Shown: positions 11,584 to 25,240, numbered from the stretch's first letter. The stretch: 64,000 nucleotides of DNA from Adineta ricciae (GCA_905250025.1 CAJNOJ010000065.1:62001-126000); one strand, 5' to 3'. Numbers and translations: made by a program. Notes: generated from the letters alone by a model not told the origin.

Positions 11584-14500
11584 TTTGAACAATATTTTAT
11601 AATAATAATACGAAGAAGACGAATAACAAGGAGTTTTTAAAAAAATAGATAATAGCCACACAGACACAACATATAAACTAGACGAATATATGTATACACA
11701 TGGATGCTAAAATGATTGAAAAAAATGTCGACATAGTTATTGTTATATTCACTTTATTATATTTTACTATGAATAGAATAAGAACAATAGAAGAAGGAGA
11801 AGGAAAAAAAATGGAGGAAACATGCCAAGAAAACTTATTTATATGAAGCTGAATAAAAGTTGTGAAAGAAGAGTGGTATTAGTCAAGATTCTCTCCTCCT
11901 CACATCAGACAGCGTGTCTTATTTGCAAGCGCGTCTCAGACGAACGAGCGAAACTCAACGATAGGAACGTATTAAATAATAGCTACATTTGATTTGTTTC
12001 CAGTCCTCGTCGTCCTATTATCATCAACGCGTGTAGTCGAAAGATGCTAACAACTCAGCGACTTTCCTCATGCTTACTCTCAAGCCTTCGTATATACACA
12101 ATGCATATCTTGCATTTCATCGTTCTCCTGAAATTCTTCATATAGCTACGTTCGGCTTCTCTGTTACTCGCTCTTTCCCTGTTGTTCCCACAGGCGTTGA
12201 CACTAACTAGAAAGCAAGTGCTATCGATACCGCTTGGATGCTTAGATTTTATGTTCCTCTCTATCGTCTTTGATCGATCTCATCCTATCATTCGATGATG
12301 ATGAGAAGCGTAAATCGTTCGCAAGAATTTTTTTTTCTTCATCTTATTATATCGTGTTAGTCTTCTCGGCTTTAGTGTAATGATTAGGTGTCGGCATCCA
12401 ACGAAAGATTTCTAAAGGACGTCGCACCAGACACATACAGAAAAAAAGGCAATCGTAGTCATTATTCTGATCCTTCGTTATGTTCGTCTTTCTCTTCTCG
12501 TGTAACCTTTATACTTTTCAGCATGATGTCAACGGTTCGTCAGTATACAGGTAGTTATTTCGAGGGGAAAGGAGAAGATAAAGAACTACAGAAAAAAAAG
12601 GTAAGAAAGAAGAAAAAAGCGGAAATTGTCATCATTCTCACGGTTGCACACAGGGGAATATTCTTAATGGTGATGAGAGATTTTATGTGACAACGACGAA
12701 CTAAACAAGAGAGAATAAAAAAGAATAAATAAAATAGAGTACATAATCAAGAAATATATGTAAATACGAAGATCAAGGGACGAACAATAGACTTGTTAAT
12801 GATAGCGTGTAATTTTCTTCTTCATTGACTATAATATCCTAAACAAAGTGATTGCGTTGTTCTTTATCGTTCTGTATGTCTAACTATTTTCTTGCTAAGG
12901 CCAATTGGCAATGATGGTTGAGGAAAAATGTATGTCGAGTAAATATCAACAGTTGTCGCATAACTGAAATGAGAACAACATGATTAAAATATCGAATCAA
13001 ACTAGCTGGCTAGATCTGATTTCGTCGAGATCCGATGAAGATGAAATGATTCCAAGTCGTAGACAATTGATTACTTAACTAATTATATCTTCATCGGTGA
13101 GAGTCGATGTTTATTTCAGATGTCTCGGTCAAAGAACTTCTGCTCGTTTGCTGTGCTATTTTTCCTTGCTGAATAATATGACTTGTTTGCATTCGCGTAA
13201 CAGACAGATATATAGTAAGCTACTCGCGCATCCAACGAGATCGAATCTGCATCTCGTTATTAATTAGAGAGATAGAGGGAGAAAAAAAGAAAAAAACATC
13301 AGCAACGAACGATTGCTTGATCAATATGCTACACAATCTTTATACTTCTCATTTAGTTTTGCTTCGTTCTTGTCTAGATTTCAATCAAGCATATAATATT
13401 ATCGAACGTTGCATGGAAAAGATCGATCAATCCTATTTTTCTCAATCCGTCATCGAGATAGAGAAAAAGATTGTTATTTAACGCAAAAAATAATATTCAA
13501 TCATTAGAATTCAGATGGATCGATGGATGAATGAGCGATCGACTGAAGAAAAAGAGAGAGAGAGAGATAGAGAAAGAGAGAGTCAACCAGATACACACAT
13601 TTACAAAGATCAACACGGAGGTTGAACTCTCACGTTGCAAAGTGATATAATATCCTAAAAAGCTCATCTCTAATAAATACATAAGCATAGATAAAAAACC
13701 AGTATTATTTCTTCAATAGTCGTCGTCGTTGTTGTTGTCATCGTTGTCGTTCGCTTTACTAATGTGATGCTTGCACAACGAACAAATCGTAGAATGAGAA
13801 CGATGAAAAGAAGAAGAAGAAGAAGAAGAAAACAGACACGAGAAAATACTGCGAAGGAGTATGTAGTCCTTTTTACTATATACATTATGAGAGCATAACT
13901 TCTTGAGACAACTCGTTTGTGAGCATCGGCTCTATTGTGAAATTTCTAACCATTGAACTATACATGAAAATTTGCTGCTGACGATATTTTAATCGGTGCC
14001 GTTCAATACAAAGGAATAGAAAAGAATAAAAACAAATACAGCTGATGGCGCCGGACGACCATACCGTTTTCTACCCGGAGTCACCTTGACGAACTATCGA
14101 GTGAAAATGTATGCGCGTGTGTATGCGAAATCAAACATACACCACTGTTAGCTGATTAACATAGATGCGGAATATGTATGTATATATAGATATGTGTGTG
14201 TGTGTGACACAGATGGAAAAAATAAAAGAAAAGAAATGAAAAGAATTTTCGTATGTTTTAAGTAGAAAACTGTCGATTTGCTTCTTAGTGATCCTCATCT
14301 GTCATCGTTTGATGGTGGACGTGGGGCGCCCGCAGGCTATATATTTCAAATACAAAAAAAGAAAAAGGAGAAAGCTTGACATTTTGTTGTACTTCCTTCC
14401 GGTATTCTGTGCAGTGTCGATGAGACTCCGATGTCAAACTAATCGCTATGGGGTTTGCAAAAAAAGAGCGAAGACTGTTCAACAAAACAAAGGTCCTATT

Positions 14501-16579
14501 GCTTATCAATGTTATTAATCATAGCTGTCGTTTACATTGATAACAACTGTAGCAATAGTAGTCGAACTAAGAACATCAACGAGTCATTATTCTGTTAGAT
14601 GTTGATGACATTGTGAAGAGGAGAGGAAAAAAGATTTCAGAGGGAAACGATGAAACAGAAGAAAGAGAAAAAGCATCCGACCGAAGCAAATGTCAATCGC
14701 AAAATATTATCAAGCCGGCACAGAGCTGTTATATATACGCAGACACATGTGTCATCGTTTGCAAATAGGCAGAGACCATTGTTCGCTTGAGATCGATCTC
14801 TGCCCAACGAGGAAAAGAAAAGAAGAGAGAGAGAGAAAGCAAAAAATAACTGGAATAAACAAATCGATGGCACCCGTTGCACACACACACACACACACGT
14901 TATTTTTCTTAATACAACTGATAGCGGAAATGAAGCGGCTAGCAACCCGTTCGTCGTGCTACTTTTCGATATCTTTGCTTTCCGTATCAATGACTAGTCA
15001 GATTAAACTGCTAGTTGCTCGTCTTCTCGAACTTTCTTTCGTATCAAAGAATTGTTTTAATCATTAGTTCCGGACCTCTCCTCGATTTAAATATAAATCC
15101 ACATTTGTATATTTGTGTATGCATATAAATATAGATATACATGCTGATGGACTTCATCTGTAACACACTAAACAGATGGAAACACTATCAGGAAGAAAAG
15201 AATTCAGTTATGTTTGATTTTTGATGAGTTATAGAGGAAAATGCATTTAGCGATGGATGTGATAATGATTGTTCATGCGTTTCGATTAGCATCTATTTAA
15301 CATCTTATCGATTGTATAAGACAATCGACATATACAGATGGTGAATTTATTAATCGTCAATAAAGACTAGTCTGATGATGCTTTTCATATCTAAATAATC
15401 TTGTGTGTCAATCAGGCAAGACTAATATCAAAAGAATACATGCATAAATGCCAGTGAAATGTAAGAATTACCATATATAAATACAAAGAAGTATAGAATG
15501 CAAATCTTCAACTTGTGATATTTCTCGTTTCGTTGATAATAAGACAGTTAATTAGATTTTCTCTTACTTAACTATTATAATGTTAGCTTTGTCTATTGAG
15601 TGGTATGAAGAGGAAAAAGAACGTGTGAAGTCAGGATTTGCGAAGAGTATATGATATAATAAGGTTATCGAACCATGACCTGGATTATTCGATGACTGGT
15701 CAGCAGAATTAAAGCGAGTTGTTTGTTAAATTGTCATCAGTAATATCGTCGACTACGTCAAATAGAAAATATGCTAATTGTATCGTGAAATTTGCCGAGT
15801 AGAGTCGTTTAACAGCTGGAAGAATATATGACATTAAAGAGGAAAAAAAACTATCATCAAATTAACTACTGATAACATTTGTCGTCGCATAATAGTAGTC
15901 TAGAGCCCAAAAACCTAATGAAAGAAAATGAGAAGAGAAGTTTTTTTTGTCAGGAGAAAAAAAGGCGTTTGTTTGTTTTTATTACTAATTATTTCCTTTT
16001 TTTTTTCTTCATGAACAACTTGAATTTTACAGTTTGGATCATTAGAGTGGATGGAAGAAATAAAGTCCTTAAGATACCAATCAGAAACGATATTCTGAGT
16101 ATAGTCTGATGATTACTTCGAGCAAAACAAACAACACGTAAGCGATAATGACAAGCAAGGTTTTCTCTCCTGGAGATATCGATGATCAGCATGTATTTCC
16201 GTTTGGATTTTGTATATAGACTAATGATAGCAATGCAGTCGGATCAAAGATTCAAATGTCTTTCTTTTCATATAATGACTATCGATGTCGGAAAACGATC
16301 GATTGTGTTTCATCTGAAATCCAAAGAGAAGAATGGAAAACTATGTGTACGCGATGTTGCTTTCATTCTATTGTTTCGCTTTCTTTGATATATCTACCTA
16401 CTTTCATGTATTCATATTCGAGGTATCCGATAGAGAACGATAGTCGAATCTTTCTTTCTCTCTCTTGGATTTTATTTATATCGTCACCTAGACGTGTTCA
16501 TTTCAGTTGCACTCGTTGGTTTCGTTCGACTGGTGACTATCTAGCATAAGCGTATCTTTGAAAGTCTAAGTTTGTGATC
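11584..16579. other. 5-kb region without a supported gene
   Basis: Lies between the divergent TRPC (minus) and type II membrane protein (plus) starts, so it holds both promoters. It has many low-complexity tracts: GAGA runs near 13540-13580, a GAAGAA run near 13810-13830 and a (CA)n run at 14880-14898. Open frames are short, hydrophobic or repeat-derived and none shows splice continuity or a known motif. It may contain regulatory elements or noncoding RNA that cannot be recognised by eye. Confidence 0.45.
14880..14898. repeat. (CA)n microsatellite
   Basis: A short perfect CA dinucleotide run in the 5-kb gene-free region. Confidence 0.8.
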
Positions 16580-17881
16580 ATGAATCCAAACGGTTCGATC
16601 TCGATGGGCGATGAAAAATTTCAAATGAATGTCGATCAAGATATTGACGATCACAATCGACTAATAAAATCACGTTTCTTGAATCAACGTCGACCATTTC
16701 GTTTAGCATCATTGATTTATCCGATTTTATTGGCTATACTTCTTATAATCGGCACTGTACTTTTAATTCTTACAATCACTCGACGACAAACATGTCGACA
16801 ACAACAATTGGAACAAGCCGAAGTTCTTCTAGGATACAAACCTGATCTTCATGTAAGCATTTCGACCAATATCTCTTCTCTGTCTCTTCTAATCAGACTT
16901 GTTTAGATGAAAACATGGGTACCATGTGTAAAAACAGCCACAAAAGCATGCGCATGCCCAGCAACGTTTATTCATTCTTCAGCGAATCCATCGCATTGTA
17001 TTCCAAATCATTCGCGTTGTCTCGAATCATGTAAAATGAACGAACATTGTAAATGCCACAATCTAGTCGATCCACTTCGTTGCCGTATCGCCACACGTGG
17101 TTGGTTCGATAATGAAATAAAGGTTGGTCCTGTCGAACGTTTTCGCAATCCAGTTACAAATCCATTATTACAATACACATGGATGGATAAATTCAATCGT
17201 CAATTAGAACGTTTATTAGTCGATTTACGCGGAGGCGAACGTTTGTTTTTAAGTGCTGATAGACAGACAGGTATTGCTGTTCATGAACATGATGATGATT
17301 ATTTATTGAACGAACGTTGGACTAAAGTTGAAATCAACAGTACACGACAACACATCGTCTATACACAACTAAATCCCCAAACACACTCCGTATGTGAATA
17401 ATAAAATCTATCTTCTTCAATAATACTTCAACTTCTCCTATCTATTTAGTGTCGTATGTCATCATTACAAGATGATGGTTCAACCACTCATGGACCAGTT
17501 CATTCATGTCCAGGTACACCAATGGGTGCTCCATACTTTTTTGGTGTTGCTTGCAAAGATGTTCTTGTTCTCTGGCACGGTTCTCGTCAGATTAAACTTC
17601 GACGACAAGAAGGTTGGACCATGGCTCGCCATCATTTTGAATCAGTCATTCCACATCTGCCTGTTTTACTCGATCCATTCCATCGTTATTACTCTTTATA
17701 TGACGATTCTATGATCGAAGTCAAGGATTTGAATGGAGACGTTCTTGCTCAACGTTTTACTGATATTATCAAACCAACACGATTCGAATTTATCGATCAT
17801 CATGGTACAATGTGGGTTGCTAATCAAACACATATGCAATTGTTTCATTCCAAGAATGATCAAGCATGGCTTGATTTTTAA
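16580..17881 (+). CDS. Uncharacterised type II membrane protein with Cys-rich ectodomain
   Basis: Three exons (16580-16852, 16907-17389, 17450-17881), introns of 54 and 60 nt, 395 aa. The N-terminal 40 or so residues are polar and would face the cytosol; one strong membrane anchor follows (about residues 42-63, Leu/Ile-rich, ending in TRRQ), and no signal peptide precedes it, so a type II topology is expected. The extracellular part begins after a short stalk and carries a Cys cluster (CVKTATKACACP... CKMNEHCKCH, about residues 95-137), then a 250-residue region with regular Trp/Phe/His-rich strands (TRGWFDNE, LVLWHG, GTMWVANQ) that could form a beta-propeller-like fold. I do not recognise the family. 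The ATG at 16580 is chosen because it is the first in the open frame. An alternative acceptor ten bases upstream of exon 2 would shift the frame and truncate the protein. Confidence 0.8.
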
Positions 17882-17936
17882 AACAGCTCTTTTATTATTC
17901 CGTTCATAGACTACGTTTTAACTTTTATTCAATATG

Positions 17937-17942
17937 AATAAA
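17937..17942 (+). terminator. Polyadenylation signal AATAAA
   Basis: Canonical hexamer 55 nt after the stop of the type II membrane protein gene. Confidence 0.7.
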
Positions 17943-18381
17943 CAACCATACACCGTTTCCCAAAACATGATTCGTTTCTAATCAGAAAGTGCATCAAACC
18001 TATTTTTCTTCGTCTGATTGACAGGTGCGTGCAATAAGACCTGTACAGTTGATCGCTTATCTTAGATTAGATTAAAGAAAAAGCACATGCTTCATTATTC
18101 AGTCAAGTGTCTGTCTACATTATAATCTATACCGAGCACATTTGTCGTTTATTTTTTTCGATCTACTTTCGCAAGTACAGATTTTGTTTACGTATTTCAA
18201 CATGATGATGCGCGTGTATTGAAGAAAATAAGTAAACTTGAAAAGCTTTCTCGATCACTATCTACTAGATAGAATGCTACAATTGTGTGCACATGCAACT
18301 GAATCTTATTCTGATTGTTGAACAATACTATTTACTATGATTTCAGAAAAAAAAGACAAGCTCATATTATGTTGACGATTC
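17943..18381. other. Convergent intergenic spacer
   Basis: Short AT-rich spacer between the 3' ends of the type II membrane protein gene and the ABCG gene. No further feature seen. Confidence 0.5.
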
Positions 18382-18387
18382 TTTATT
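18382..18387 (-). terminator. Polyadenylation signal AATAAA of the ABCG gene
   Basis: The reverse complement TTTATT lies 80 nt beyond the ABCG stop codon, at the usual distance for a poly(A) signal. Confidence 0.6.
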
Positions 18388-18466
18388 TATTATTTTCATC
18401 TACGAACTGTATTACACAAACAAAACATGTACAATCACCTTCAACAAACTTTGTTTTGAAAGTTAT

Positions 18467-20655
18467 CTACGTTCGACCGCTACTTGTATTGACGAACCTT
18501 AACGCCAAGTATGCACAGAAACGAAAACAGACAAACATGCCAAAAAGAACAAGAAAATTCAAACCAATATTAATTCCATAATCAAAATATTGGAGTGCTT
18601 CATTACTAATGAATGTTCCGTTCGGATTATTTCGACACGAAACCACATAGGAGCCATCAACACATTCATACACTTGTCCACCTTTGAATTGTAATTGTAA
18701 GCATGCGTTATAAGCATACTTGAAAAACGAGAACCATTTGCCCCAAACACCCAGCCAATGTGGAAGATTTCGAACGAAGAAGCCGCCGACTAACATCAGT
18801 GTGATCAGAAGGACTGTTGCAGCTGTAATGGCATGATGCAAGTTTTTTAACGCTGCACCCAAAAGTAGACCGAGTGATTCGGCTACCAGAATGGATAGAA
18901 GTTGAAAGACAAGAATGGCAAGGAAGATGCCAAAGTTGTTGTTAATTCTCGCCATCCAGTAGGAAATGATTAGAAACATTGTTGGTAAAACCAACTTCAA
19001 GGGAGCTTCAGCTAATGATTTTGCAACAAAATAAGCTGATAAACGAAATGCACCACTTGCACGTTCCTTTTCGATAACACCACGTTCAAATGGAAAAGAC
19101 AACAGACCCATCATCAGTGTGTGTAAAGGCCAAAATGTCATGAGAAAGAAAATAAACGACGATCGATCAGGTATCGTGTCTTCTCGGAATTCCATCCGTA
19201 ACCAACACAAACCACTTATTATAGCTAAAACTATTGACTGTATAAAGTTAAGAAGAGTAAACTGGGCTTTTCCTGTTAATCGGAAACTTCGTGAATATAG
19301 AATTAACATTTGTGGCAAAAATCCGATTGGCCATTTGCCTTCACGGCCATCTGGAATCAAATTCACGTTGTCCGGATTGGTCAGATCACTTTCTTTTCCC
19401 GATGGCTCAGCCATCAAATATCGACTAGATTCTGACAATTGACTTGGTATTTGACCACTAATGATTCGATGCTGAAGGTATGCTTCCTTCAATTCTTCAC
19501 GAATTTTCATATCTTGATTAACGAGATCCATAACGTAATCTGCCGGATTGTATTGACTTGGACAATTGTAGTTCATTGTTGAAAAGTATGCGAGAGCATT
19601 CGATGGTCGACCCTGTGAATAACAATTAGTGAGTATGAATATAGCGTGTTATCAGTTTATACATACCATGAAGATGCCTTTGCCATCTGCGAGCAGAATG
19701 AGTTGATCAAATGATTGAAAGATTTGTGATGATGGTTGATGAATGGACGTGATGATTGTTTTTCCTTGCATAGCCAATTCACGTAGTACATCCATGAGTG
19801 AGACAGCTGATGTACTGTCCAAACCGGATGTGGGTTCTATACAAACGCGTACACATGTACATATAGACGAATACAATGAAGAACATTTACTAACCATCAA
19901 GAAAGATAACACTGGGATTAGTGAGAAGTTCAGTTCCGATATTGACACGTTTTTTTTCTCCGCCAGATATTAACATAATAGGAGTATTAGCACACTTTCG
20001 AATACGAAGTTGATCGATAATGTTTTCAACTTGTGCAAGTTTATCTTTTCGAGATAGATGATTGGGTAACCGAAGAAGTGCAGTATAGGTAAGTTGCTGT
20101 TTGACAGTTAAACTTTCAAAGAACAGATCTTGTTGAAGAACATAAGCAAGTTTTCGCTTCATAGCGCGATCATATAGCTGATTATTGTACCAGACATTAC
20201 CGGTGACACCGCTCAATGCTCGACCAGCAAGTGTATTCAGAAGTGTTGTTTTACCACATCCTATGAAAGAACTAGATGTGTACACATCATAGTGTGCACG
20301 TATGCCACTCACCTGATGGTCCCATAAGTGCGACAATTTGTCGGGGATGAATTTGGCCAGAGAGTTTGTCGAGAAGAGTTCGTTGAATGAACCGTTCTTT
20401 GGACGATGGATCGATCATTTTAGCCGGAACATTGATCACTTTGGAAACGTTATGAAACGTAACTGTGATGCGCGGAGATTGTGCTGCCATGATTTGCTCA
20501 CCTTCAATCGACATTTGAGTTTGTAATGTATCACCATCACGCATTTCAATAGTATATATTTTATGTTGGCCATTAGGAGTATATGCCGGCGGTTTTTCAT
20601 ACGTTGGAGCAATATACGATGGATTGATGTACGCGCTTTGATCTGCAGAATCCAT
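18467..20655 (-). CDS. ABCG (White-type) half-transporter
   Basis: Four exons (20313-20655, 19895-20260, 19667-19836, 18467-19612), 2025 nt, 674 aa. ATP-driven exporter that must dimerise; substrates in the family are lipids, sterols, pigments or xenobiotics and cannot be told here. Domain order is ABCG-typical: nucleotide-binding domain first, then six membrane helices. Visible motifs: Walker A GPSGCGKTT (about 112-120, split by an intron), Q-loop LQQD, signature ISGGEKKR, Walker [15 protein letters not shown]-loop SIHQPS and [11 protein letters not shown] after the domain. All catalytic residues look intact. The membrane part keeps the re-entrant Cys-containing loop near the end ([10 protein letters not shown]). 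An open frame continues upstream of the chosen ATG to about 20792, where an AG acceptor is possible, so an additional N-terminal exon or a longer start is open. Confidence 0.93.
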
Positions 20656-21461
20656 ATTACTATTAACTTTTGATAGATGAAAGAAATTGAATGACGCTAT
20701 GATTCGCGTCTCGTCTTTATATACATCGGGAGGATAGTAAGGTGCACTCAAAATACGATAATTATCATCATCATTATTATTGACGTGTATCGACTGCAAT
20801 ATGCAACCTCGTACTTTAATGCCGATCTCGATATGTTAGTGTCGCGTATACCTCTGACGATTGACATAAAGCAGAAAATGTATGCAATATGTACTTTGTT
20901 AAGGTAGAAAAAGTGCTTCGTAAGAATGATGTTCGAGCTTTTTTATTTGTTGTTTACAAAAGGTGCTATTGTTAGATGCGTATCGTCCGATATGCTTAAT
21001 TGCTATGGTTCACAAACGATCGTAATAAATTATCGTTGCACTTCATGAATCCTTTTCTGTTATACCTTGTATCTTGAGATAGAAAGTAAGTCGAAAAAGA
21101 GAATAATATGTCCTTTTGGAGAAGAAATTTTATCTTTTATCTATTCGAACATGTTATTAACACAAAAAATAACCGGGTGTTGTGATAGATAGCATACTTG
21201 TGTTTTGTTGTTTTATATTTAATTTATGATTAATCGTTCGAGTAATTTTCAGGCGAACTTTCTCTAATGAGTATTTATTTATGTAAGATTTATTTTCACT
21301 AAAAAATGAAGCATATTCATGATTGTGAGATCACACTGTAAACAAAAATAGACAGAGACAGAAAAGTCAGGAAAAGAATATCTAATTAAGTGACGAACGA
21401 AACTCGAAAAGTCATTAGATAAAGCACCGTCGTAGAAAAATGAAACCCAAATCAGCTGACA
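20656..21461. other. Spacer between ABCG 5' end and ORP 3' end
   Basis: AT-rich, no gene. A reverse-strand AATAAA (TTTATT at about 21274-21279) lies about 185 nt beyond the ORP stop and may be its poly(A) signal. The rest would contain the ABCG promoter and leader. Confidence 0.4.
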
Positions 21462-24400
21462 TCAGAAGATATCTGGACAGACATTCCAATTTCGTTGCCA
21501 ATATTTCTCATTGGAAACCCAAACATCTTGTCCGGTTATTTCATGTTTCATCAGACGAAACCATCTAAAAAACAAAGGAATGAGAGAGAAGTCAAACAGC
21601 AGAATGGTTCGTACCTTGGTTGCCATTCTTCTCGACGCTTTTCCAATGCTCGTCGAGAGACCCGTTGTTTTTCTTCGAGACGGTCTTTTTCTTGTCCAGC
21701 TAAGTCAATATTACCTTCTTCCATTTGACGAATATCCGGACGAAATCGTGAATCTGTTGGTGGTAACGGTGGTCGAGTTTTCTTATCTTGTTCTGTCCAT
21801 TCATTTAATGCCATTGTAAATAAAGAAAAGTTGTAATACTAAAACGGCTTATTCTTGACTTATGAAAGGTTACTTTCGTAATTACTTGTGCTGCATAGTC
21901 TAGTTTTGGAATGATTCTCCAGAGTGTGATCGAATTTGGTGGAAGATTGAGTTGTTCGTGTGATGGATCAACATCTGGCAATTCTTCGTCTGGATCATTA
22001 CTATCAGCGCCATTTGTTGCTGTTGTCGCTGCTGCTACTGCGGTTGTTGCTTGTTGGGGAGGATTTTTCGAAGCATTCTTTAGATCTTTCTTCTGTTGTT
22101 TCAGAAATGCTTCGAAATGATTGATATCAATTGAATACAAAGCATCTGTCCAATAGCCGTATAATCCACGTATTTTATTTTTGCTAGACATTCAATCGTG
22201 CATCACTACTATGTAGACGATTTTTATAGGTTGTTACTTACTTGCTATCGTAAATGTAGCCTTCAACTTTATGTAATTCTTTCGATGACCATGAATAGGG
22301 TTTAAAATTAATAATTGCTTTAATCTTATTAGAATGATTGACAATTTCCATTGTACCATGCTAAATTAGAATTGTCAAAGCATAATCAAATGTCACATAC
22401 GATGAGTACAATCTCTTACATATTCGAACCAGAGCTTACCAACAACGATATTATGAATTGTACATGTCACACTTTCCCATGTGTAGATTTCCTTATGCCT
22501 AGTGATGAGAGAAAACGAAAGCAATGCCACTATTTTGTTCACGTATCTTATCCGCCTACCGTTTAAGCTCTAATGTTAATAAACCTTTGGGATTAACTTC
22601 CATATTTTTAACAGAAAACTTTGCTTTCGGCAAAATACTTCCGTAAAATCTCCATCGATCGCCATTGTTTTTCGATTCACATGTAAATGCGCTTACTGGT
22701 GGGTGATGACTAACTTGTTCACTCATATAACGAAATGGTACATCATCTCTTGATAAAATTTCGAGATAAAATATCATCGAAAGATAGTAACATCGTTCTT
22801 ACCGAACGAATTCGTACGTTTCACCAAGCAATGGATTGAATGGTTTCGATAGACGATCGCAATTGTTCGATATCGATGAAACAGCGAAAGCGGCAACGTA
22901 CTATGCAAAAAATAGTTAACAAATCTCCAACAAAAATAGGAATATACATACCTGCATTCTCATGTGTGGATCAGTACATTCGTCTGCTCGATCGAGTAGA
23001 TACGAATAGAGCGCATTCTCGGTGAATCGCTGAAGAAACGAGACTGGCTCATTCCAGACAATTGGCATTGTTATTTTCGATAATTCCTACAAAAATAAGT
23101 TGCATTTCCTCGACGACGTACTCAGAACTTTTCTTCCTGCTCAAATTACAATTATTATTTACGTTAGTTTCTAATATCCCAAGGCAAATTATTCTCGTCT
23201 GCCTATAGTTCTAGCCAGATGTTATCCACAACGTCAACAGGTGACATTGAGCATTTCTATTTTTATGAATAACAAGTGCGACTAGTTGATGTGAATAATG
23301 AGAAAAACAAACGAGACGTTTGTGTTTATTGCTGTGTATACAAGTGGAATGTTTCTTATTCCCTAAGTAATGCAATAGATAATTCTGATGTAAATTAAAA
23401 CTGATTCTAATCTCATTTGTAATCCGAATTAGAGCGACTCTTCTAACACAATTGGACTTTATTTCATGCTATGTTCTATTTCGATGAAAAATTGCACATA
23501 ATTGAAGTGCTTTGAAGACTTAATCTGACACATCGAAGTGGAGAATGTCTTACTTTTCCAATACATTGTTTCAGGATACTCCAAATGCTGATTTGTGAAC
23601 GATCAAACATTGGTACAGGAAGTTTTGTTCTAAACAGAAATCACAAGACAATACTTCATCAAGGAAACGGATAATTCGAATCGTTACCTCTGCGCATTTT
23701 TCTGTAATGCAACATATAGATTATCCATATGTGTATTGAAAGAATCAAGAGAAAAAACTGTTTCTAGAAACCGATTGGATGATATATGACTTTAGAGTTT
23801 AATGAGAGAATTCAATATGCGTTTATGACTTTTAAATGTTAAGGCCACTGAGTGAGAAGAAAAAGAAAGAAGTGTTTACTAGTTCTTCATTCTTTTCTTC
23901 TCCGTTTTTTTCCGAGCAAGTGTAAGAATGATATAGAGAATTTTATTTGCTGTTCATCCATCCGAGAGATAATTTCTTTCTCTTGCCTCTTTTAGAGAAG
24001 AAAAGAAAAGAAAAGAAAGAAAAGACCTGCCACTGTAAAAAGGATTCTAACTGGTTTATCTAGTCAGAATGTTTTCGATCACGCCACCTTTTCTTTCTCT
24101 AATATTATATTAAACTTAATGTCTCGAGTCTGAATGCGTTAGAGAAAAGAGAAAGATAATAAAATTAGAGAAAAGTAACAGAGAGAGAAACGAGAGAAAA
24201 AGTCCGAGCTTCAAGTACTCGACATGATGAGATACAAAACAGAAATTTAACTTTTACTTACCGACCAAATTGCTGCCGGCAAAGACTGTTCCAAACACGC
24301 ATTAAATCTCGCTGAATGCCATCGATGTAATGATCAAAATCTATGTACAGAATGAAAGAAATCCGCTTTCTGGTATGTTATTTTGAGGAAGTACCTAACA

Positions 24401-25240
24401 CTGATCTTAGCTTTTCAATTCGACCATAAATATTAAATGTTTCTCATTTGATATCATTTCTCTTTCCTTCTCAAGAGTTACTCATTTCGTATGACTAATC
24501 AAACTTGTTCTATGACAACTACTTAATTATTAACGCGTTGATGAAAACAATAATAATCCAGGAGAAAATCAAGACTCATTTGAGATAGATAACAAACTAG
24601 GCTTTTCATTCTGAGTAGATCATCGATTATCAAATTGAATAAATAATTAAACCACCTCAAAAACACAATCTCGTTAACTCGAGATTTGTCTCTCTCACTC
24701 TCACCCTTCAACTCCATACTTCCTGGAACGAACACATCCTAGATAAAGTTCAGTTTTCCATCGACATGAGCATAACGCCTTCTAGACGTTTTCTTTTTCA
24801 ATAATGTTACTTGCCATCTGAACGCAAACCAAATAAATCTCTTGAGAATATTCTCTTATCGATTGTCCTTGGTAAATCTAATTAAATTTTTTCGTTTCCA
24901 TCTCATAAATATCATGAAAATTGAATGTCGAAGAGCAATGCTTTCTGATTTATGAAGTACAACGAATAATAGGAGACGGATTATTGAAAAGATATTGTCA
25001 TCAAGTACATATTGTTCACGTTCACAAGTATTTCCGTTTGCAAAAAACGGATCAACTTCAGTGCAGGAAAGAATACTTTCTAGTAATAAATATGTATCAT
25101 TTCGATCTTTGCCTATCCTGTTGACCCAATGTTAATATTTACTAATTCTTACGCAAAACATCTACTCGAAAGCGTGAGGAAGTAAAAAAGCAGTTACCAT
25201 CAGCGTCAAAAAATTCATCGTCCGTTTTAGATTGTGCCAT
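21462..25240 (-). CDS. OSBPL2: Oxysterol-binding-related protein, short form (ORP1/ORP2 type)
   Basis: Eleven exons (25198-25240, 24262-24340, 23554-23629, 22952-23086, 22803-22900, 22560-22748, 22420-22498, 22242-22360, 21886-22183, 21615-21838, 21462-21564); 1443 nt, 480 aa, the length of human ORP2. Lipid-transfer protein that exchanges sterol for phosphoinositide at membrane contacts. An FFAT-like motif EFFDADD (residues 9-15) near the N-terminus would dock to VAP on the ER; there is no PH domain or ankyrin repeat. The ligand domain has [17 protein letters not shown] and the signature EQVSHHPP (about 154-161), then [14 protein letters not shown] and the C-terminal [18 protein letters not shown] block. 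Sequence details ([23 protein letters not shown]-like end) match the ORP1/ORP2 subgroup best. A Gln/Ala/Thr-rich insert sits around residue 310. Three introns near the 5' end are long (467, 632 and 857 nt). Confidence 0.94.
23630..24261 (-). other. Long ORP intron with purine-rich repeat
   Basis: A 632-nt intron that contains a tandem GAAAA run near 24000-24020 and other polypurine tracts. No exon can be spliced from it in frame. Confidence 0.4.
24341..25197 (-). other. First ORP intron, 857 nt
   Basis: Separates the 14-residue FFAT-bearing start exon from the rest. No coding exon is seen in it. Its length, against about 55 nt for most introns here, suggests regulatory content or an alternative promoter, but nothing specific is visible. 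Confidence 0.4.

Noticed and set aside
13670-13885. Minus-strand frame with signal-peptide-like Leu run
   Set aside because: The Leu run comes from a GAAGAAGAA repeat read in reverse, and the rest is a Thr run from a triplet repeat.
16897-16906. Alternative acceptor AATCAG before exon 2 of the type II membrane protein
   Set aside because: It shifts the frame and stops after about 45 codons, whereas the acceptor at 16906 opens 161 codons.
23688-23701. A 14-nt microexon with perfect splice sites inside the second ORP intron
   Set aside because: Including it shifts the frame; joining exon 24262-24340 directly to 23554-23629 gives the conserved GRTKLP sequence and a total length divisible by three.
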